Shown in pieces: positions 17,398 to 27,650 of a stretch of 64,000 nucleotides of DNA (the first letter of the stretch is position 1; each line of letters begins with the position of its first letter). The notes beneath the pieces were generated by a model, which worked only from the letters and a program-made list of their open reading frames with translations, was not told the origin of the DNA and did no database searches. The stretch comes from a virus, in the IMG/VR virus record IMGVR_UViG_3300042453_004886, positions 1 through 64,000 of that record. One strand, 5' to 3'. Position numbers and translations under genes: made by a program.

Positions 17398-17556
17398 ATG
17401 TTGGACAAGCTAACTGAGCAAATTGATCACCTGATTCGTACAGTTAGCTTGAACGAAATACGAGGTCTCTCCAAAGAAGGGCGAAGTTTGGTACTGGAAA
17501 AGCTAGAAGACATTAAGTATGTTCTTCAGATAGCAAACGGTGACAAATGGATTTAG
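17398..17556 (+). CDS. Small helical protein, 52 residues
   Basis: A short open frame (MLDKLTEQIDHLIR...) with a strong GGGGGAG ribosome binding site 4 bases before the ATG. It is mostly amphipathic helix and its stop overlaps the following small gene by 10 bases. Codon use and tight packing match neighbouring genes, so it is probably real. No function is recognised. Confidence 0.65.
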   Translation: MLDKLTEQIDHLIRTVSLNEIRGLSKEGRSLVLEKLEDIKYVLQIANGDKWI

Positions 17557-17723
17557 GAATTGAGAAAGAAATACTAAATGCATTCTGTCAGCTTGTTCTG
17601 GATATCCAGTATAGCCCGGAACGTAACCCCATGGACTTCGTACATCAAACTGTAGACGAGCTGAGTCCAACTGCTCAGATGCGTGTGATGCAAGTCATGG
17701 CCATCATGAAAGCTTTCAGATGA
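17547..17723 (+). CDS. Small helical protein, 58 residues
   Basis: A short open frame (MDLGIEKEILNAFC...) between two coupled genes: its start overlaps the upstream stop by 10 bases and its stop overlaps the next ATG (ATGA). It is predicted helical, with a Met-rich end. No ribosome binding site is obvious, so translation probably depends on coupling. Function unknown. Confidence 0.6.
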   Translation: MDLGIEKEILNAFCQLVLDIQYSPERNPMDFVHQTVDELSPTAQMRVMQVMAIMKAFR

Positions 17724-18265
17724 GTTTATTTATTCCCGGAATGCACTGGCAGGTAGATGGCCAGGTCATAGATTTTGATGCCTCTACCCAAAAAGGGCGT
17801 GTTCAGCTTATTGGGGTATACGGTAAAGATCCAGATGGAAATCCTATTTACCTGGATGTAGAAGCAGACCCGCTGTATGCCTCCAGAAGTCCCTTTTTAC
17901 AGGATTACTTGGACGTCAAGGCAAGCTACACCAAAGGTGAGTGGGTGGTCGTTCTAGGCGTTCCTGGAGGCCCTACAGGGCCAGAGAATCCAAACAACCT
18001 ACTCGCAGGCATACCTCAGATGCCCTACAGACAAAATTATTTTATTATTGGAAGTATTCGCTGGAAGAACGAGTCTAGATCTCGGCTTACAGAAACAGTC
18101 AATAAACAAACCAATTTCTTGGTCAACCAAGATAAAGATTTTTCACCGCCACCTGAAAACTTCGATCACTCCTTGCAGCAAAAACTTAACGGCAGCAAAC
18201 TTAGCTTCCCTCCTATAACGTATGAATATCTTCCCCACGAAGATCCTTCTGGAGGGACAACCTGA
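17720..18265 (+). CDS. Beta-rich protein, possible tail component
   Basis: A 181-residue protein with an N-terminal beta module (GQVIDFDASTQKGRVQLIG) followed by loops rich in Pro, Gly and Asn. The pattern suggests an OB-like or small barrel fold at residues 10-110. The next gene starts with a similar module, so the two may form one structure. The ATG overlaps the previous stop (ATGA). No catalytic motif is seen. It may be a virion accessory protein, given its composition; the family is not recognised. Confidence 0.6.
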   Translation: MSLFIPGMHWQVDGQVIDFDASTQKGRVQLIGVYGKDPDGNPIYLDVEADPLYASRSPFLQDYLDVKASYTKGEWVVVLGVPGGPTGPENPNNLLAGIPQMPYRQNYFIIGSIRWKNESRSRLTETVNKQTNFLVNQDKDFSPPPENFDHSLQQKLNGSKLSFPPITYEYLPHEDPSGGTT

Positions 18266-18873
18266 TGCTTTTGCAAGGAACTATTCTTTACTACAATCCA
18301 TCTACCCGCGTTGGTTCTGTAGAAACAATATCTGGTATATTTCAAGCAACAAACTATTTATTTCCAGCTGATCAAGCTTACCCCGCCGCAGTAAATTCTT
18401 TTCTAGTTCCTTCTGAGTACAATACTGTTTTTCCGTCCCATACTTTTAATGAAACTGACAAAGTTGTTTTGTACAAGGACTCTTTTGAGAACTTGATCAT
18501 ACTTGGTAGAATTAATTCCGGTAATTCTACTACAACGACTCAGCCTTTTGTTCTGTATCAACCTGGAAAGTTTACAGTTACTAAATTATTAACAGTTCAA
18601 GCAAATGTTCCTGTTGAGTTAAAAGATTTTGCAAATAGAGCTCTCGTAAGAAAAGTAAAAATAACAAAGGTAGCTGGCGGAGAGTTTACCTTCAAAATAT
18701 TGAATACTAATGAAGAACTTCAGGCTTCTTGGGGAGATGGAGAAGTTATTTTAGAAAATGTTTTGGAAGACTACGCAGGGTTCTTCTTTGAAGCAACAAA
18801 CTTTACCTGTGTTTTATTGTTTAATACTTCTGGAACTTACGAACTAGAAATTGTTGGAGAACGCTTTTCTTAA
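18265..18873 (+). CDS. Beta-rich protein, possible tail component
   Basis: A 202-residue protein with almost only predicted strands. Its beginning (GTILYYNPSTRVGSVETISGIFQA) resembles the start of the upstream protein and may be the same kind of module; the C-terminal 100 residues resemble a jelly-roll or carbohydrate-binding sandwich in strand pattern. The start overlaps the upstream stop (TGATG). The gene runs into the end of the converging 2667-residue gene with a 4-base overlap and no terminator between. Unknown function, likely virion-associated. Confidence 0.6.
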   Translation: MLLQGTILYYNPSTRVGSVETISGIFQATNYLFPADQAYPAAVNSFLVPSEYNTVFPSHTFNETDKVVLYKDSFENLIILGRINSGNSTTTTQPFVLYQPGKFTVTKLLTVQANVPVELKDFANRALVRKVKITKVAGGEFTFKILNTNEELQASWGDGEVILENVLEDYAGFFFEATNFTCVLLFNTSGTYELEIVGERFS

Positions 18874-21800
18874 CAATTGAAAGTATCGTTAAAATCTCTA
18901 TCTGAACCCACCTGATAAGTGTCGGCGTGGTTCATCAACGCTTTATCCATTTTTTCAAATCCATGCGTAGACGATAAGAATACCCCATTTGGAGTTCTTG
19001 CAAAAAGCCTTTCTCCAAATTGGTTATGTTTTGATTGTTTCATGTGAGGCTCTGCATGTAGTTCGTGTGGATCTATTTTTTCTGGTGTAGACGCAGCAAC
19101 TTGCATAACGTAGCCTTTTGTTTTTTTTGTTTCAGATTTAGCAGACTCTCTTGCAGCTTTTTCAACGGCTGCAAGTTTTACAGCGTGCTGAACCTTTGAA
19201 GCAAGAGTTCCTTTTACCTCTCTTGCAGCAGTTCTAACTGTAGGTGCCGGGTTTGCTGAAACAGTATCCGTTGCTTGGCCCATGGGTTGGTTTGGATTAA
19301 CACCAAGTCCTTCCATATTGATTGGATTTGGTGGAGCGTCATTTATTGATTCTCTATTTGATCTAGGACGTATATAGCCTGAGTTTGGCCTTGCTTGCTG
19401 AATTACCTGTTCTCTTTCTGACCTTGTTGGATCTGACGTAACGATAGAAGCTTTTGTTTGTGTAAAAGCTCTTCCAAATCTGGATGGATCGATGACGCTA
19501 ACTAAGAAACTCCTTGGAGGCATTCCTACGCCAGATCTCGGATCATACGCAGAGCTGTAACTAAAAATTTTATTTATGTAGAGTCCCTGATCAGTCAAGT
19601 TCATAACAACTTGCGTCATTAAATCAGCTCTTCTCAGCATTTCAGCCTGAACACCTGCATTTTGAACCAAGTTAGGCGGCCTAAACATGTGACTTCTATA
19701 ATCACCACGCATCCATGTTGGGCCAAGTGCATCGGAGCCGTCTTTGTTTGAAGTTACCTGTTTTGCAGAAGGTAAGTAACCAAATATACTTGAGTGTAAA
19801 GTATACCTGTTATATGCATCTGAGTCTTGGAACGGTAAAAGATTTTGAACAGGCGCCATGTAAGCAACGCCGTAGTCTAATTCGTTACCTACCCAAAATA
19901 CAGATTTGTCAACGAAAGCTCCGTGACCTTCCTGATCAAGGGAAGGGGATCCTCCACGTAATCTATAACTCAGGTAAGGAAGGTTTGTTCCTGGATTTTT
20001 ATCTTCTCTATAGATAATATCAATGGCTTCTCTTATTGGGGATTCGTTTAGTGCCCAATTCTGGAGAACTTCCCACCCTTCTAACCTGTTTCTCATTTTT
20101 TTAGAAGTTAGGGTTTTGCTCATATTTTCAAACATGTCGTGGAATCTCATCTCGTTTTTAAACCAAGAATTGAGAATCCCACCCATGTAGTTGTCTTTAG
20201 CTATTTCCCTTCCTTCTCTGATCTTGTCAGTTCTTGAAGCTCTTTCCGCTGCTCTTTCAAACAGCAATCCCGTTCCAATTGCACCGGCTATACCTACTCC
20301 AAGTACACCAAGCCCAACAGCAGTTTCAGCGATCAAACCAACCGGTCCTCCGATTGGAGCAAGGAGTGCTATGCCTCTAAAAAAGTTTACAATTGTTCCA
20401 AAGTTTAAAATGATTTGTGAAGCTACTTCACCAAACATGCCGCCGATAAATCTTTGTCTTTCCTTGTAGAGTTCTGTGTAAATATAGTTTTTTTCTTGCA
20501 TGTTTAAATCTTCGTTTTCTAGCTGACTTTTCAAGTAAGACATTCTTCTTATAGGGTCTGCAACAAGACTGTTTACAAACCAAGCTTGAAATCCAAAAGT
20601 AAAAGTTCCTTTTACAAAAGCACCTACGTTTGGAGTAAGAAGTCTTGTAAGTCCAGTTTCTATGAATGCGTTTCTTCTAAATAAACTTAATCTTTTTTCT
20701 ATGTTTTCTTCAAAAGCATCTTTACCCATTTTTTCTTTGAGTATTTCAAGTATCTTCTTTTCCCTTGTTGATCCATCTTCCAAGATTGTGTTAGAAGACA
20801 TTGCTCGCATAAAATCTGCATCATCTAGCAAATCTGTTAAATCTTTAGGAGCTACTTGAGATACAACCTGGGAAATAACAGATCTCTCGAAGTCGAGTCT
20901 AAGTTTTTTTACCCATCCAGGTTTTTTAAGTTTATTAGATTCTGCGTTGTTTTTACCAACGCCTCCGGCCATTTCATACTCGGCTATCCGGAGGGCATCC
21001 CTGGTGTTTCTACCGGTAAATCCAAGTTTTTCTTTTAAGAATCTTCTGAATCTATCACTCTCTAAAGGACCTACTTCCTCAATTACTTTTTCATCTTCTA
21101 AAGCATTTATAAGATCACTCTGTAGATCTTTTACAGCATGACTTGAATCAAAAAGTACACCAGTTATTGTTCTTGCTTTACCTGCATTGTCCGCATGAAT
21201 TTCTTGCATGAGATCGATAGACTCTTCCATGAGTCTTTCTAATTTTGTTTTATCTCCAGCCGCGTCCTCAATCATGTGCTTCATCATGTTATCAAGTTCA
21301 GTTTTTGCTTTATTTATTGAACTTACACGTGCCTGTAATTCTGTAGCTTTGGCAGTTAGTGGACCATGAGCCATGTTATCTAGAGTATTTTCTAATTTGT
21401 GAAGCATATCTCTAGCTTGAACCATGTCAATAAATTTTATTCCTTTTGCTTCTGTAGATCGCTTTAGAACATCTTCAACAGCAGAAATTCTATTAAGAGT
21501 TGCATTTAAATCTTTAAGCTCACCACTTATAAAATCAGCTTCATCCCACATGAACAAACCAAAGTTTGTTGCGCCGGGTGGTTTCATTCCTCGCCCAGAA
21601 GCTGATTCTAGCGTGGTTGATGCCCCATTAGGAGGAGCAGCCCTGTATCTTTCACCTTTAACGTAAATTAGTTCTCTTTTACCGGAGCCGGTACTAAAAA
21701 CATATTTTGAACTTCCGCCTGCTCCTTGAGTGTGATTTATTTTTATAAGTCTTGAAACACTTGTTCTTAAAGAACGAGTCCTGAGCTGCTTAAGTCTTAA

Positions 21801-24800
21801 AGCTTCTTTTAGGCCTCCCCCGATTTTAATTTTTTCCATGAAAGCTACACCAGCACCAGCGATTGCTCCCCCTACAATGGATGCCTCACTGGTAAACATA
21901 CCAATTGTGCCCAAGGCTCCAAATAAGCCTGTTGTGACTAAAGCGGCGGCTACTTGCGGGCTTTGCCAGAAATTATAAGAAGAGCTCAAAGGATTGTAGT
22001 ATTTTCTGTTGAAGTAATCTTGAGCAACCTTTTGATCGTAAACACCTTGGTTGTATTGTATTTCTTCATCTCCGGAAGCTAGTTCTTCCATCGTATTTTT
22101 ACTATCTTCAGAAAACACATCCGATACATAGTAGTTCATAACTTTTGATAAGTTATCTTCTTCTCTTGTATTAGAGTCTCTAAATATTCTTATAGAATGT
22201 CTTGATGCAAAAGTTTGCATGTGCTGGTGACTGACAAGACCAGGTATAAAAACTAGATCCATGGGATCTACTCTTTTAACGTGGGAGAACATAGTAGATC
22301 TTCTTAAGAGCTCAAGTCTAACACTCCAAGTTGTGGCATCTGCCATGATGTCGTCCCTGTACATCTTGGAAGACCGTATAGGAGATACGCGCATGGACTG
22401 CCTTAGTCCAAACGTGTCGTACACCATGTGTTGCATATATTTGGATTCTTGAGCTCGTCTTTTTTCGTAACCAGTTCTAAAAATAGGCTGCTCTGCGTAG
22501 CCAGCGTTCAAAAACATCATCGGGCTTAACTGAACGAACCCACCGGCCCACGCGTAGGTATCTTTATCTATTTTCTTTTGAACGACCCCGTAAGGGCCCG
22601 CAGCCAAGTAAGGGTGAGTTTCCAAGCTATTATAGAAACTTCCATTGAACACACTTAAAATACCGGTGGCCCAAGTTGAAACTGTGTTTGTCAAGCTTGG
22701 AGTTGCAAAAGCTCCTTCTTTTAGTTTGTAATACTGTTTACCAGGATCAAACTTCAAATCATCCATTTTGAAGCCAGCTATTCCATAAAGCAGTTCACCT
22801 GCCATAGCTGAACCGACGATTTGAAGATTTCTAAAATTACCTTGATAGTCAAAAAGATGAGCGCCCATTCTAGCTATTGCAATCAGGGACCGAATCAAAT
22901 CAGGGCCAGTATCGTACGAAAAGTGATCTTCTACATATTTATGAAGAGTGCTTTGTTTTCTTGCATAAGCATCTGCCCGATTAAGCAAAGCTCCGCTAGC
23001 AGCCCATCTTGTTGCAGCGTTTGCTAGCCTAAAAGCTAAGCTTGATTCTAATTCTTTTCTGTTATAGACACTGTTATTAGCATCAAGAGTAAGTCCAATA
23101 GTTCCAGCAAGCATCATAACAGAACCAACAAGAGCTGCAGTTCTTATAAATTTACTTGCAAATGTACTGTGATTATAGGAATCTGAAAAAACATTTCTAA
23201 AATTCAATACTGGATTAGTCAACCTTAAGTAAGCCTTGTATAGCCTTTTCTTTTCTCCGGCATCAAGATTACTTACTCCAAACTTATTTTCAAAGTCCAT
23301 TTGATTTTTTACACCACCGCTTACGCTTTCAAGGTGATGCTTTATTTCGTTACGTGTGTATTCAACACTGAATCCTGAAAATCTTGTTCCTTCTACGCCG
23401 CTTATAAGTAAATCACGAACCTTTGCTAACTTATCTACATCTTTAACTGTAAAAGTATCAGCTTTAAGGGCGTCTATAAATACGTTTTTAGCTTTGCTGT
23501 ATCCATACCCAACATTTGTTTTAGGTACAGTAAAACCATAATTAATTAAAGTTGCGCCAGCGTTAACCATGGCAATTGCTGCATGAATTGGAAGCGTAAC
23601 AGGTATAGACATAATTTTATTAATTGCTTCCAAGTGGCTCATCGGTTTTGAAAACCGTATTCTTGCTCCACCTTGGCTTTTTGTATGGTTATAACTAACC
23701 ATGTAAGCATGGCTAGATTTAGATACAACATTCTTTAAAGCGTCTGATACAGCAGTTCTAAAAGGTGCCGAGGCGTACGCTTTTGCTCTCGCTTTTTCAG
23801 CGACGCTGTGATCAAGCAAGTGAGCCGTTAAAGACAGTGCGCTGTTAAAGCTTAAATGGAATGCGTGTAAAAGCGTTACAGCACCTAATGCATTTGCAAA
23901 GTTTGTTCCAGGTTTGTACGTAAACACCCAAGGGGACTTTGAGTATCCTAGTTGCTTAGCTTCTTTGTCATCCAAAGCTTTATACATTTGAAAAGGAAGT
24001 GTAGACGACACACCCATTGCCAAGAATACTGGACCTTGCAAGCTGAAACCAAATTCTTGAACTTCTTTAGGTGCAAAGTTGTAACCAAAACCTCCACGGT
24101 CGCCTGCACCGGAGTGTTGCGACATACCCCAAGTGAGCGTTCCAACAATAGGCGTCGCCGTGATCTGAACAGCCCAACTTTTCCAGAGGTCAGCTTTAAA
24201 CGTGTCTTTTTCGTAAAGACTCTGTCCCCCAGAAGAAGCCATCAAATAGTAGTTTGCAAGTTTTTGATTTCCCATCATTGCAGCTGTTTGAGCTAGCTCA
24301 AGCTCTTTACCCTGATACATGATAGCAGTTGAAAGAATGTTTTTTGGCTTGGTTTGTTTAGTAAGAGATTCTACAGCGCTTCTCCAAAGCTCTTTCATGG
24401 GGTTTACAGTTAGAGCTCTTATTAAATTGTATGCTGCGTCAATGTACCTATTTCCGGTCAAGTAAACATTTGAGTTTGTAGTTCTTGCTAGCTGAACAGG
24501 ATGCATTCCAACTCTTTCAGCAGCATTTCTTAATATTTCGTTTCCCCTATCAATTGTTCTCGCGTCCACTCCTCCAAGATTTTGCCCTAAGTAGCCTGTT
24601 AATTGATCTACTGCAACTGCAGCAAACATAGTAACTGCAAAAGCTGTACCCCACGTTGAAGCTTTAAACCCAAAGAGGTGTGGATTTTTTCTTATTACTG
24701 CGTTATCAACTTTGTTAGTAACGTGAGACCACACGCTTTTTACACGTTTTAAAACAGTATCTCTTTTACTTTTTGTGTATAGGGCAGCGATTAAGTAGGT

Positions 24801-26873
24801 GCTTCCTCTGTATATTGCTTGCAACCCTTGGTTATAAAACCTAAAAGGGCTGAATAGAATATTTGATTCCGTTGTCTTGTTTGTAAGCACCATTGAACGC
24901 TTTGTGACGTACTCAGTACTCTTTGAGGGATCTTTGATGTCGACCACGACACGGTCTACAAGACGCTGTAAACTTCCCTCTGACCCTGACATCCCTGTGA
25001 GGGTATCAATAGCGCGTAGAATAGGGCTCATGTAGTATCCAAAGCTTTCAGCAGCCATGGATCTCATGATGTAAGAAAGTCCGCCAAGCTTTTCAGGTAG
25101 GGCTTTAGTCAGAGCATGCGAAGCTCCTTTAGCTATTTTATTATTTTCTGGAATTGATTTATTAATTACTTCAGATACAAAACCAAGAAGATTTTTAGTA
25201 TGTCCAAAAGCAAGTGAAAACCCACCCGTAACAAGCTGGAATCCCATCATGTTACCGATCATGTTGTTATTAAAGTCAATAAATGACCTTGTTATATCAG
25301 CAAACGTAGTACTGTGTTCTTTGACTGGTTTTAATCTGTAACCGTAGGTAAATCTTAATTCTTGTTCTTCTCGTGATAGATCAAAACCACTTACTTCATC
25401 ATTTAATCTTTGAACAAGATTAATAATTGAGGTAGATATAAATCCTCTACCCCCAAGCTGACCCCAAGATTCTCCCCAAGTTCTGCTGGTTACCCAGCTG
25501 TTTTGTATGTCAGAAAGAACTTTGTACTCACTTAAAAAGGTATCTTTATCTGTTCCTTTGATGTACGAATTTAAACCATCAAATATAGATTTTTCATTGT
25601 AAAGTCTTTGATAATCCGTGTAAGCCGAGGTAAGGATACCTTTTTCATTTTTAACATTGCCGTTAGATATATCTTCAAAAAAAGTTCTATTCCTTGCATC
25701 CAGTTGCGAAGGTATTAATACATCTTGACCTGACTCTTGCATATAAGAAGTGTGAACGTAGTTTATAAAACCAGTTTCAAACTGACCTTTTCTAAACTTT
25801 TCCACTCTTATAGCGTTTGTGCCTTCTTCAAAATCTTTTTTAAGTTCTTTCGTTACAATATCAGATTGAAATAACCAACCTGATTCAGTTCCTGCCATGT
25901 TGGTATAAGCACTTGTTGAACCTCTGATGCTTCCCTCAAAACCAATATTGCCTTTAAACATGTCGTTTTGGTGTTCTTGGTATTTTTTTTCAGGCTTACC
26001 GGTGCGCTTGTTAATGACTGTCTCAGTTGATTTTGGAGTATGTATATAAAGATAACCAGGGTAATCTGGGTTTGCAGCTCTATTTTGAACTCTTGAAATA
26101 AAGTCATTTTGAGCTTTTTCTTGACCTTCAGACCCCGCGTTCATACCACTTGGCTTGATGTGTACATCGCCACCAGAAGCCAGCTGTCTATAAATAAGTT
26201 TTTCTATTCTGTCTGAAGTGTAGGTTGCTGACTCCATGTAAAGAGGTTCTGGTTTTTTATTAGATTTGTCATTATTAAAAAAAGCGTATTCTAGCCTTTT
26301 CCTACCGGAGTCTTCAGTTGGTGAAAAGACAAGCAAGTCTCGCTGAGATCTTGGTGCTTTCCCGTGCCGGATATCTGTAAAAAATGCATCATTTTGCTTT
26401 GCAATATCTGCGTGGTCTTTTACAACAATATATTTATTTTTAACCCTATCGTTGACGTTGGTAGGCGTCATGTCCGAAGTAAAGATAGCATCAAGCCTTG
26501 AGTTGGTTCCTTTTAGCTTTGCTCGGGCTCCTTTAAAGTGAGCCATTTTGGCATAGGGTTCCGCAGGTAACTCTTGAACACCTTTAGCTATAGGATGTCC
26601 AGTTGTTTTATGGTTTGAACCATAAACAATCATCTTATTAGTAAGAGCAGTATCTAGTATCGACTCGTGGTATGTAACCTTAGATACGTAACCATGCTGA
26701 GCGGTAAATGTAGTTATTTCGCCTTGTTCTGTTTGTTCAGCGTATTGTTTAAAACTACTTTGAGTAAGATTTCCATGCAGGTATAAGTTTTTATCAATGT
26801 TCGTAATAGGAGCTCGAACATTGTATACGCCTAGAAGGCCTTGTTCATATCCTTTATCCTGGAAACTATCCAT
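18870..26873 (-). CDS. Giant 2667-residue probable virion protein
   Basis: A 2667-residue protein with no clear full-length family. Residues about 110-350 show two degenerate phospholipase-D-like halves: HFK at 112-114 with TSDMTPTN at 132-139, and HQND at 301-304 with GFEGSIRGSTSAYTN at 311-325 and E330. Long hydrophobic, probably membrane-crossing or membrane-inserting stretches occur near 740-760, 1240-1262, 1640-1680 and 2166-2212. A coiled coil spans about 1785-1905. It could be a tape measure protein or an internal protein ejected with DNA. The gene stands alone on the minus strand with an AT-rich upstream region, and converges with the plus block at 18873. Confidence 0.7.
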   Translation of the reverse strand: MDSFQDKGYEQGLLGVYNVRAPITNIDKNLYLHGNLTQSSFKQYAEQTEQGEITTFTAQHGYVSKVTYHESILDTALTNKMIVYGSNHKTTGHPIAKGVQELPAEPYAKMAHFKGARAKLKGTNSRLDAIFTSDMTPTNVNDRVKNKYIVVKDHADIAKQNDAFFTDIRHGKAPRSQRDLLVFSPTEDSGRKRLEYAFFNNDKSNKKPEPLYMESATYTSDRIEKLIYRQLASGGDVHIKPSGMNAGSEGQEKAQNDFISRVQNRAANPDYPGYLYIHTPKSTETVINKRTGKPEKKYQEHQNDMFKGNIGFEGSIRGSTSAYTNMAGTESGWLFQSDIVTKELKKDFEEGTNAIRVEKFRKGQFETGFINYVHTSYMQESGQDVLIPSQLDARNRTFFEDISNGNVKNEKGILTSAYTDYQRLYNEKSIFDGLNSYIKGTDKDTFLSEYKVLSDIQNSWVTSRTWGESWGQLGGRGFISTSIINLVQRLNDEVSGFDLSREEQELRFTYGYRLKPVKEHSTTFADITRSFIDFNNNMIGNMMGFQLVTGGFSLAFGHTKNLLGFVSEVINKSIPENNKIAKGASHALTKALPEKLGGLSYIMRSMAAESFGYYMSPILRAIDTLTGMSGSEGSLQRLVDRVVVDIKDPSKSTEYVTKRSMVLTNKTTESNILFSPFRFYNQGLQAIYRGSTYLIAALYTKSKRDTVLKRVKSVWSHVTNKVDNAVIRKNPHLFGFKASTWGTAFAVTMFAAVAVDQLTGYLGQNLGGVDARTIDRGNEILRNAAERVGMHPVQLARTTNSNVYLTGNRYIDAAYNLIRALTVNPMKELWRSAVESLTKQTKPKNILSTAIMYQGKELELAQTAAMMGNQKLANYYLMASSGGQSLYEKDTFKADLWKSWAVQITATPIVGTLTWGMSQHSGAGDRGGFGYNFAPKEVQEFGFSLQGPVFLAMGVSSTLPFQMYKALDDKEAKQLGYSKSPWVFTYKPGTNFANALGAVTLLHAFHLSFNSALSLTAHLLDHSVAEKARAKAYASAPFRTAVSDALKNVVSKSSHAYMVSYNHTKSQGGARIRFSKPMSHLEAINKIMSIPVTLPIHAAIAMVNAGATLINYGFTVPKTNVGYGYSKAKNVFIDALKADTFTVKDVDKLAKVRDLLISGVEGTRFSGFSVEYTRNEIKHHLESVSGGVKNQMDFENKFGVSNLDAGEKKRLYKAYLRLTNPVLNFRNVFSDSYNHSTFASKFIRTAALVGSVMMLAGTIGLTLDANNSVYNRKELESSLAFRLANAATRWAASGALLNRADAYARKQSTLHKYVEDHFSYDTGPDLIRSLIAIARMGAHLFDYQGNFRNLQIVGSAMAGELLYGIAGFKMDDLKFDPGKQYYKLKEGAFATPSLTNTVSTWATGILSVFNGSFYNSLETHPYLAAGPYGVVQKKIDKDTYAWAGGFVQLSPMMFLNAGYAEQPIFRTGYEKRRAQESKYMQHMVYDTFGLRQSMRVSPIRSSKMYRDDIMADATTWSVRLELLRRSTMFSHVKRVDPMDLVFIPGLVSHQHMQTFASRHSIRIFRDSNTREEDNLSKVMNYYVSDVFSEDSKNTMEELASGDEEIQYNQGVYDQKVAQDYFNRKYYNPLSSSYNFWQSPQVAAALVTTGLFGALGTIGMFTSEASIVGGAIAGAGVAFMEKIKIGGGLKEALRLKQLRTRSLRTSVSRLIKINHTQGAGGSSKYVFSTGSGKRELIYVKGERYRAAPPNGASTTLESASGRGMKPPGATNFGLFMWDEADFISGELKDLNATLNRISAVEDVLKRSTEAKGIKFIDMVQARDMLHKLENTLDNMAHGPLTAKATELQARVSSINKAKTELDNMMKHMIEDAAGDKTKLERLMEESIDLMQEIHADNAGKARTITGVLFDSSHAVKDLQSDLINALEDEKVIEEVGPLESDRFRRFLKEKLGFTGRNTRDALRIAEYEMAGGVGKNNAESNKLKKPGWVKKLRLDFERSVISQVVSQVAPKDLTDLLDDADFMRAMSSNTILEDGSTREKKILEILKEKMGKDAFEENIEKRLSLFRRNAFIETGLTRLLTPNVGAFVKGTFTFGFQAWFVNSLVADPIRRMSYLKSQLENEDLNMQEKNYIYTELYKERQRFIGGMFGEVASQIILNFGTIVNFFRGIALLAPIGGPVGLIAETAVGLGVLGVGIAGAIGTGLLFERAAERASRTDKIREGREIAKDNYMGGILNSWFKNEMRFHDMFENMSKTLTSKKMRNRLEGWEVLQNWALNESPIREAIDIIYREDKNPGTNLPYLSYRLRGGSPSLDQEGHGAFVDKSVFWVGNELDYGVAYMAPVQNLLPFQDSDAYNRYTLHSSIFGYLPSAKQVTSNKDGSDALGPTWMRGDYRSHMFRPPNLVQNAGVQAEMLRRADLMTQVVMNLTDQGLYINKIFSYSSAYDPRSGVGMPPRSFLVSVIDPSRFGRAFTQTKASIVTSDPTRSEREQVIQQARPNSGYIRPRSNRESINDAPPNPINMEGLGVNPNQPMGQATDTVSANPAPTVRTAAREVKGTLASKVQHAVKLAAVEKAARESAKSETKKTKGYVMQVAASTPEKIDPHELHAEPHMKQSKHNQFGERLFARTPNGVFLSSTHGFEKMDKALMNHADTYQVGSDRDFNDTFNC

Positions 26874-26935
26874 TAAGTAAATCTCTCAGTAATTATTTAA
26901 TACAATTCTAGCAAAATATATTATAATACGCACAA

Positions 26936-26966
26936 AAATAGGGAGATGAGTTTCCCCACCTCCCTC
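26936..26966 (-). terminator. Terminator after the methyltransferase-like gene
   Basis: Reading leftward, 26960-26965 pairs with 26940-26945 (6 bp, extended by 2 more after one mismatch), followed by ATTTTTG. It ends transcription of the minus-strand methyltransferase-like gene 26 bases past its stop. An almost identical hairpin lies at 27651-27670 on the other side of the same gene. Confidence 0.75.
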
Positions 26967-26991
26967 AAATCTACTTAAATAAAAATATGAG

Positions 26992-27576
26992 TTAGGAAAG
27001 ATTTCCCCACTGGCTGGCCATTGCGTCAGCAATTCCTTGGTAAGTCTTGCTTCTGATTTTCCACCTATCAGCAGAAGGTGTTAGTTTATTCTGTCCGCTT
27101 GCAGTAGTGTTATCCCAAGTATTTCCTATTTTCTCAACAAGATCTGTAGGAATTAGTAGGGGCAAATTCTTGAGCCAAAGACAAGTCTTTTTGCTTTCTC
27201 GGTGACCAAACATCCATGGTTGAATGATTTGATCCGGCTTTCTGATGTGACTGCTGATGATGCTCACCGGGTTTTCAAGCGCGATTCGTTCAATCGGTGC
27301 ATCAAGTAATAAACGAACAAATTCAAGAGCTTCTTGCTGCACCCCACTGGCTCGCTTTTCAGCGAAGTGACGAGCGCCAGATACGGCCAAGTGAGTGCAG
27401 GGAGGATGAGCGATCATCAAATCCCATCCGTCATTAATGATGTCTAATACATTTCCTTTGTAGTGCGGCCCTGGTAGATCTGTATCAAGAAGGTCACACG
27501 ATAAAGCATCGTGGCCAAGTTTTATAAAAGCGTCTCTAACAGTACCGCTATATTCGCAAGCAACAAGAACTTTCAT
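26992..27576 (-). CDS. Cytosine-C5 DNA methyltransferase-like protein
   Basis: A 194-residue protein with features of C5-cytosine methyltransferases: a SAM-binding start (LVACEYSG at 4-11), an acidic strand end, the PPC motif at 58-60 (AHPPCTHLA) containing the nucleophile-type Cys, and ENP at 101-103 in the place of the ENV motif. It is half the usual length and lacks an obvious target recognition domain and QRR motif, so it may modify a nucleotide or act with a partner. Phages carry many such short forms. The ATG at 27576 has only a weak GGAA site. It is flanked by near-identical terminators. Confidence 0.7.
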   Translation of the reverse strand: MKVLVACEYSGTVRDAFIKLGHDALSCDLLDTDLPGPHYKGNVLDIINDGWDLMIAHPPCTHLAVSGARHFAEKRASGVQQEALEFVRLLLDAPIERIALENPVSIISSHIRKPDQIIQPWMFGHRESKKTCLWLKNLPLLIPTDLVEKIGNTWDNTTASGQNKLTPSADRWKIRSKTYQGIADAMASQWGNLS

Positions 27577-27650
27577 TGTTATTCCAAAAAAGTTGGTTAT
27601 TTATAATTATTGTATCAAAATATTTCATACTTTATAAAAAATAAAATAGA

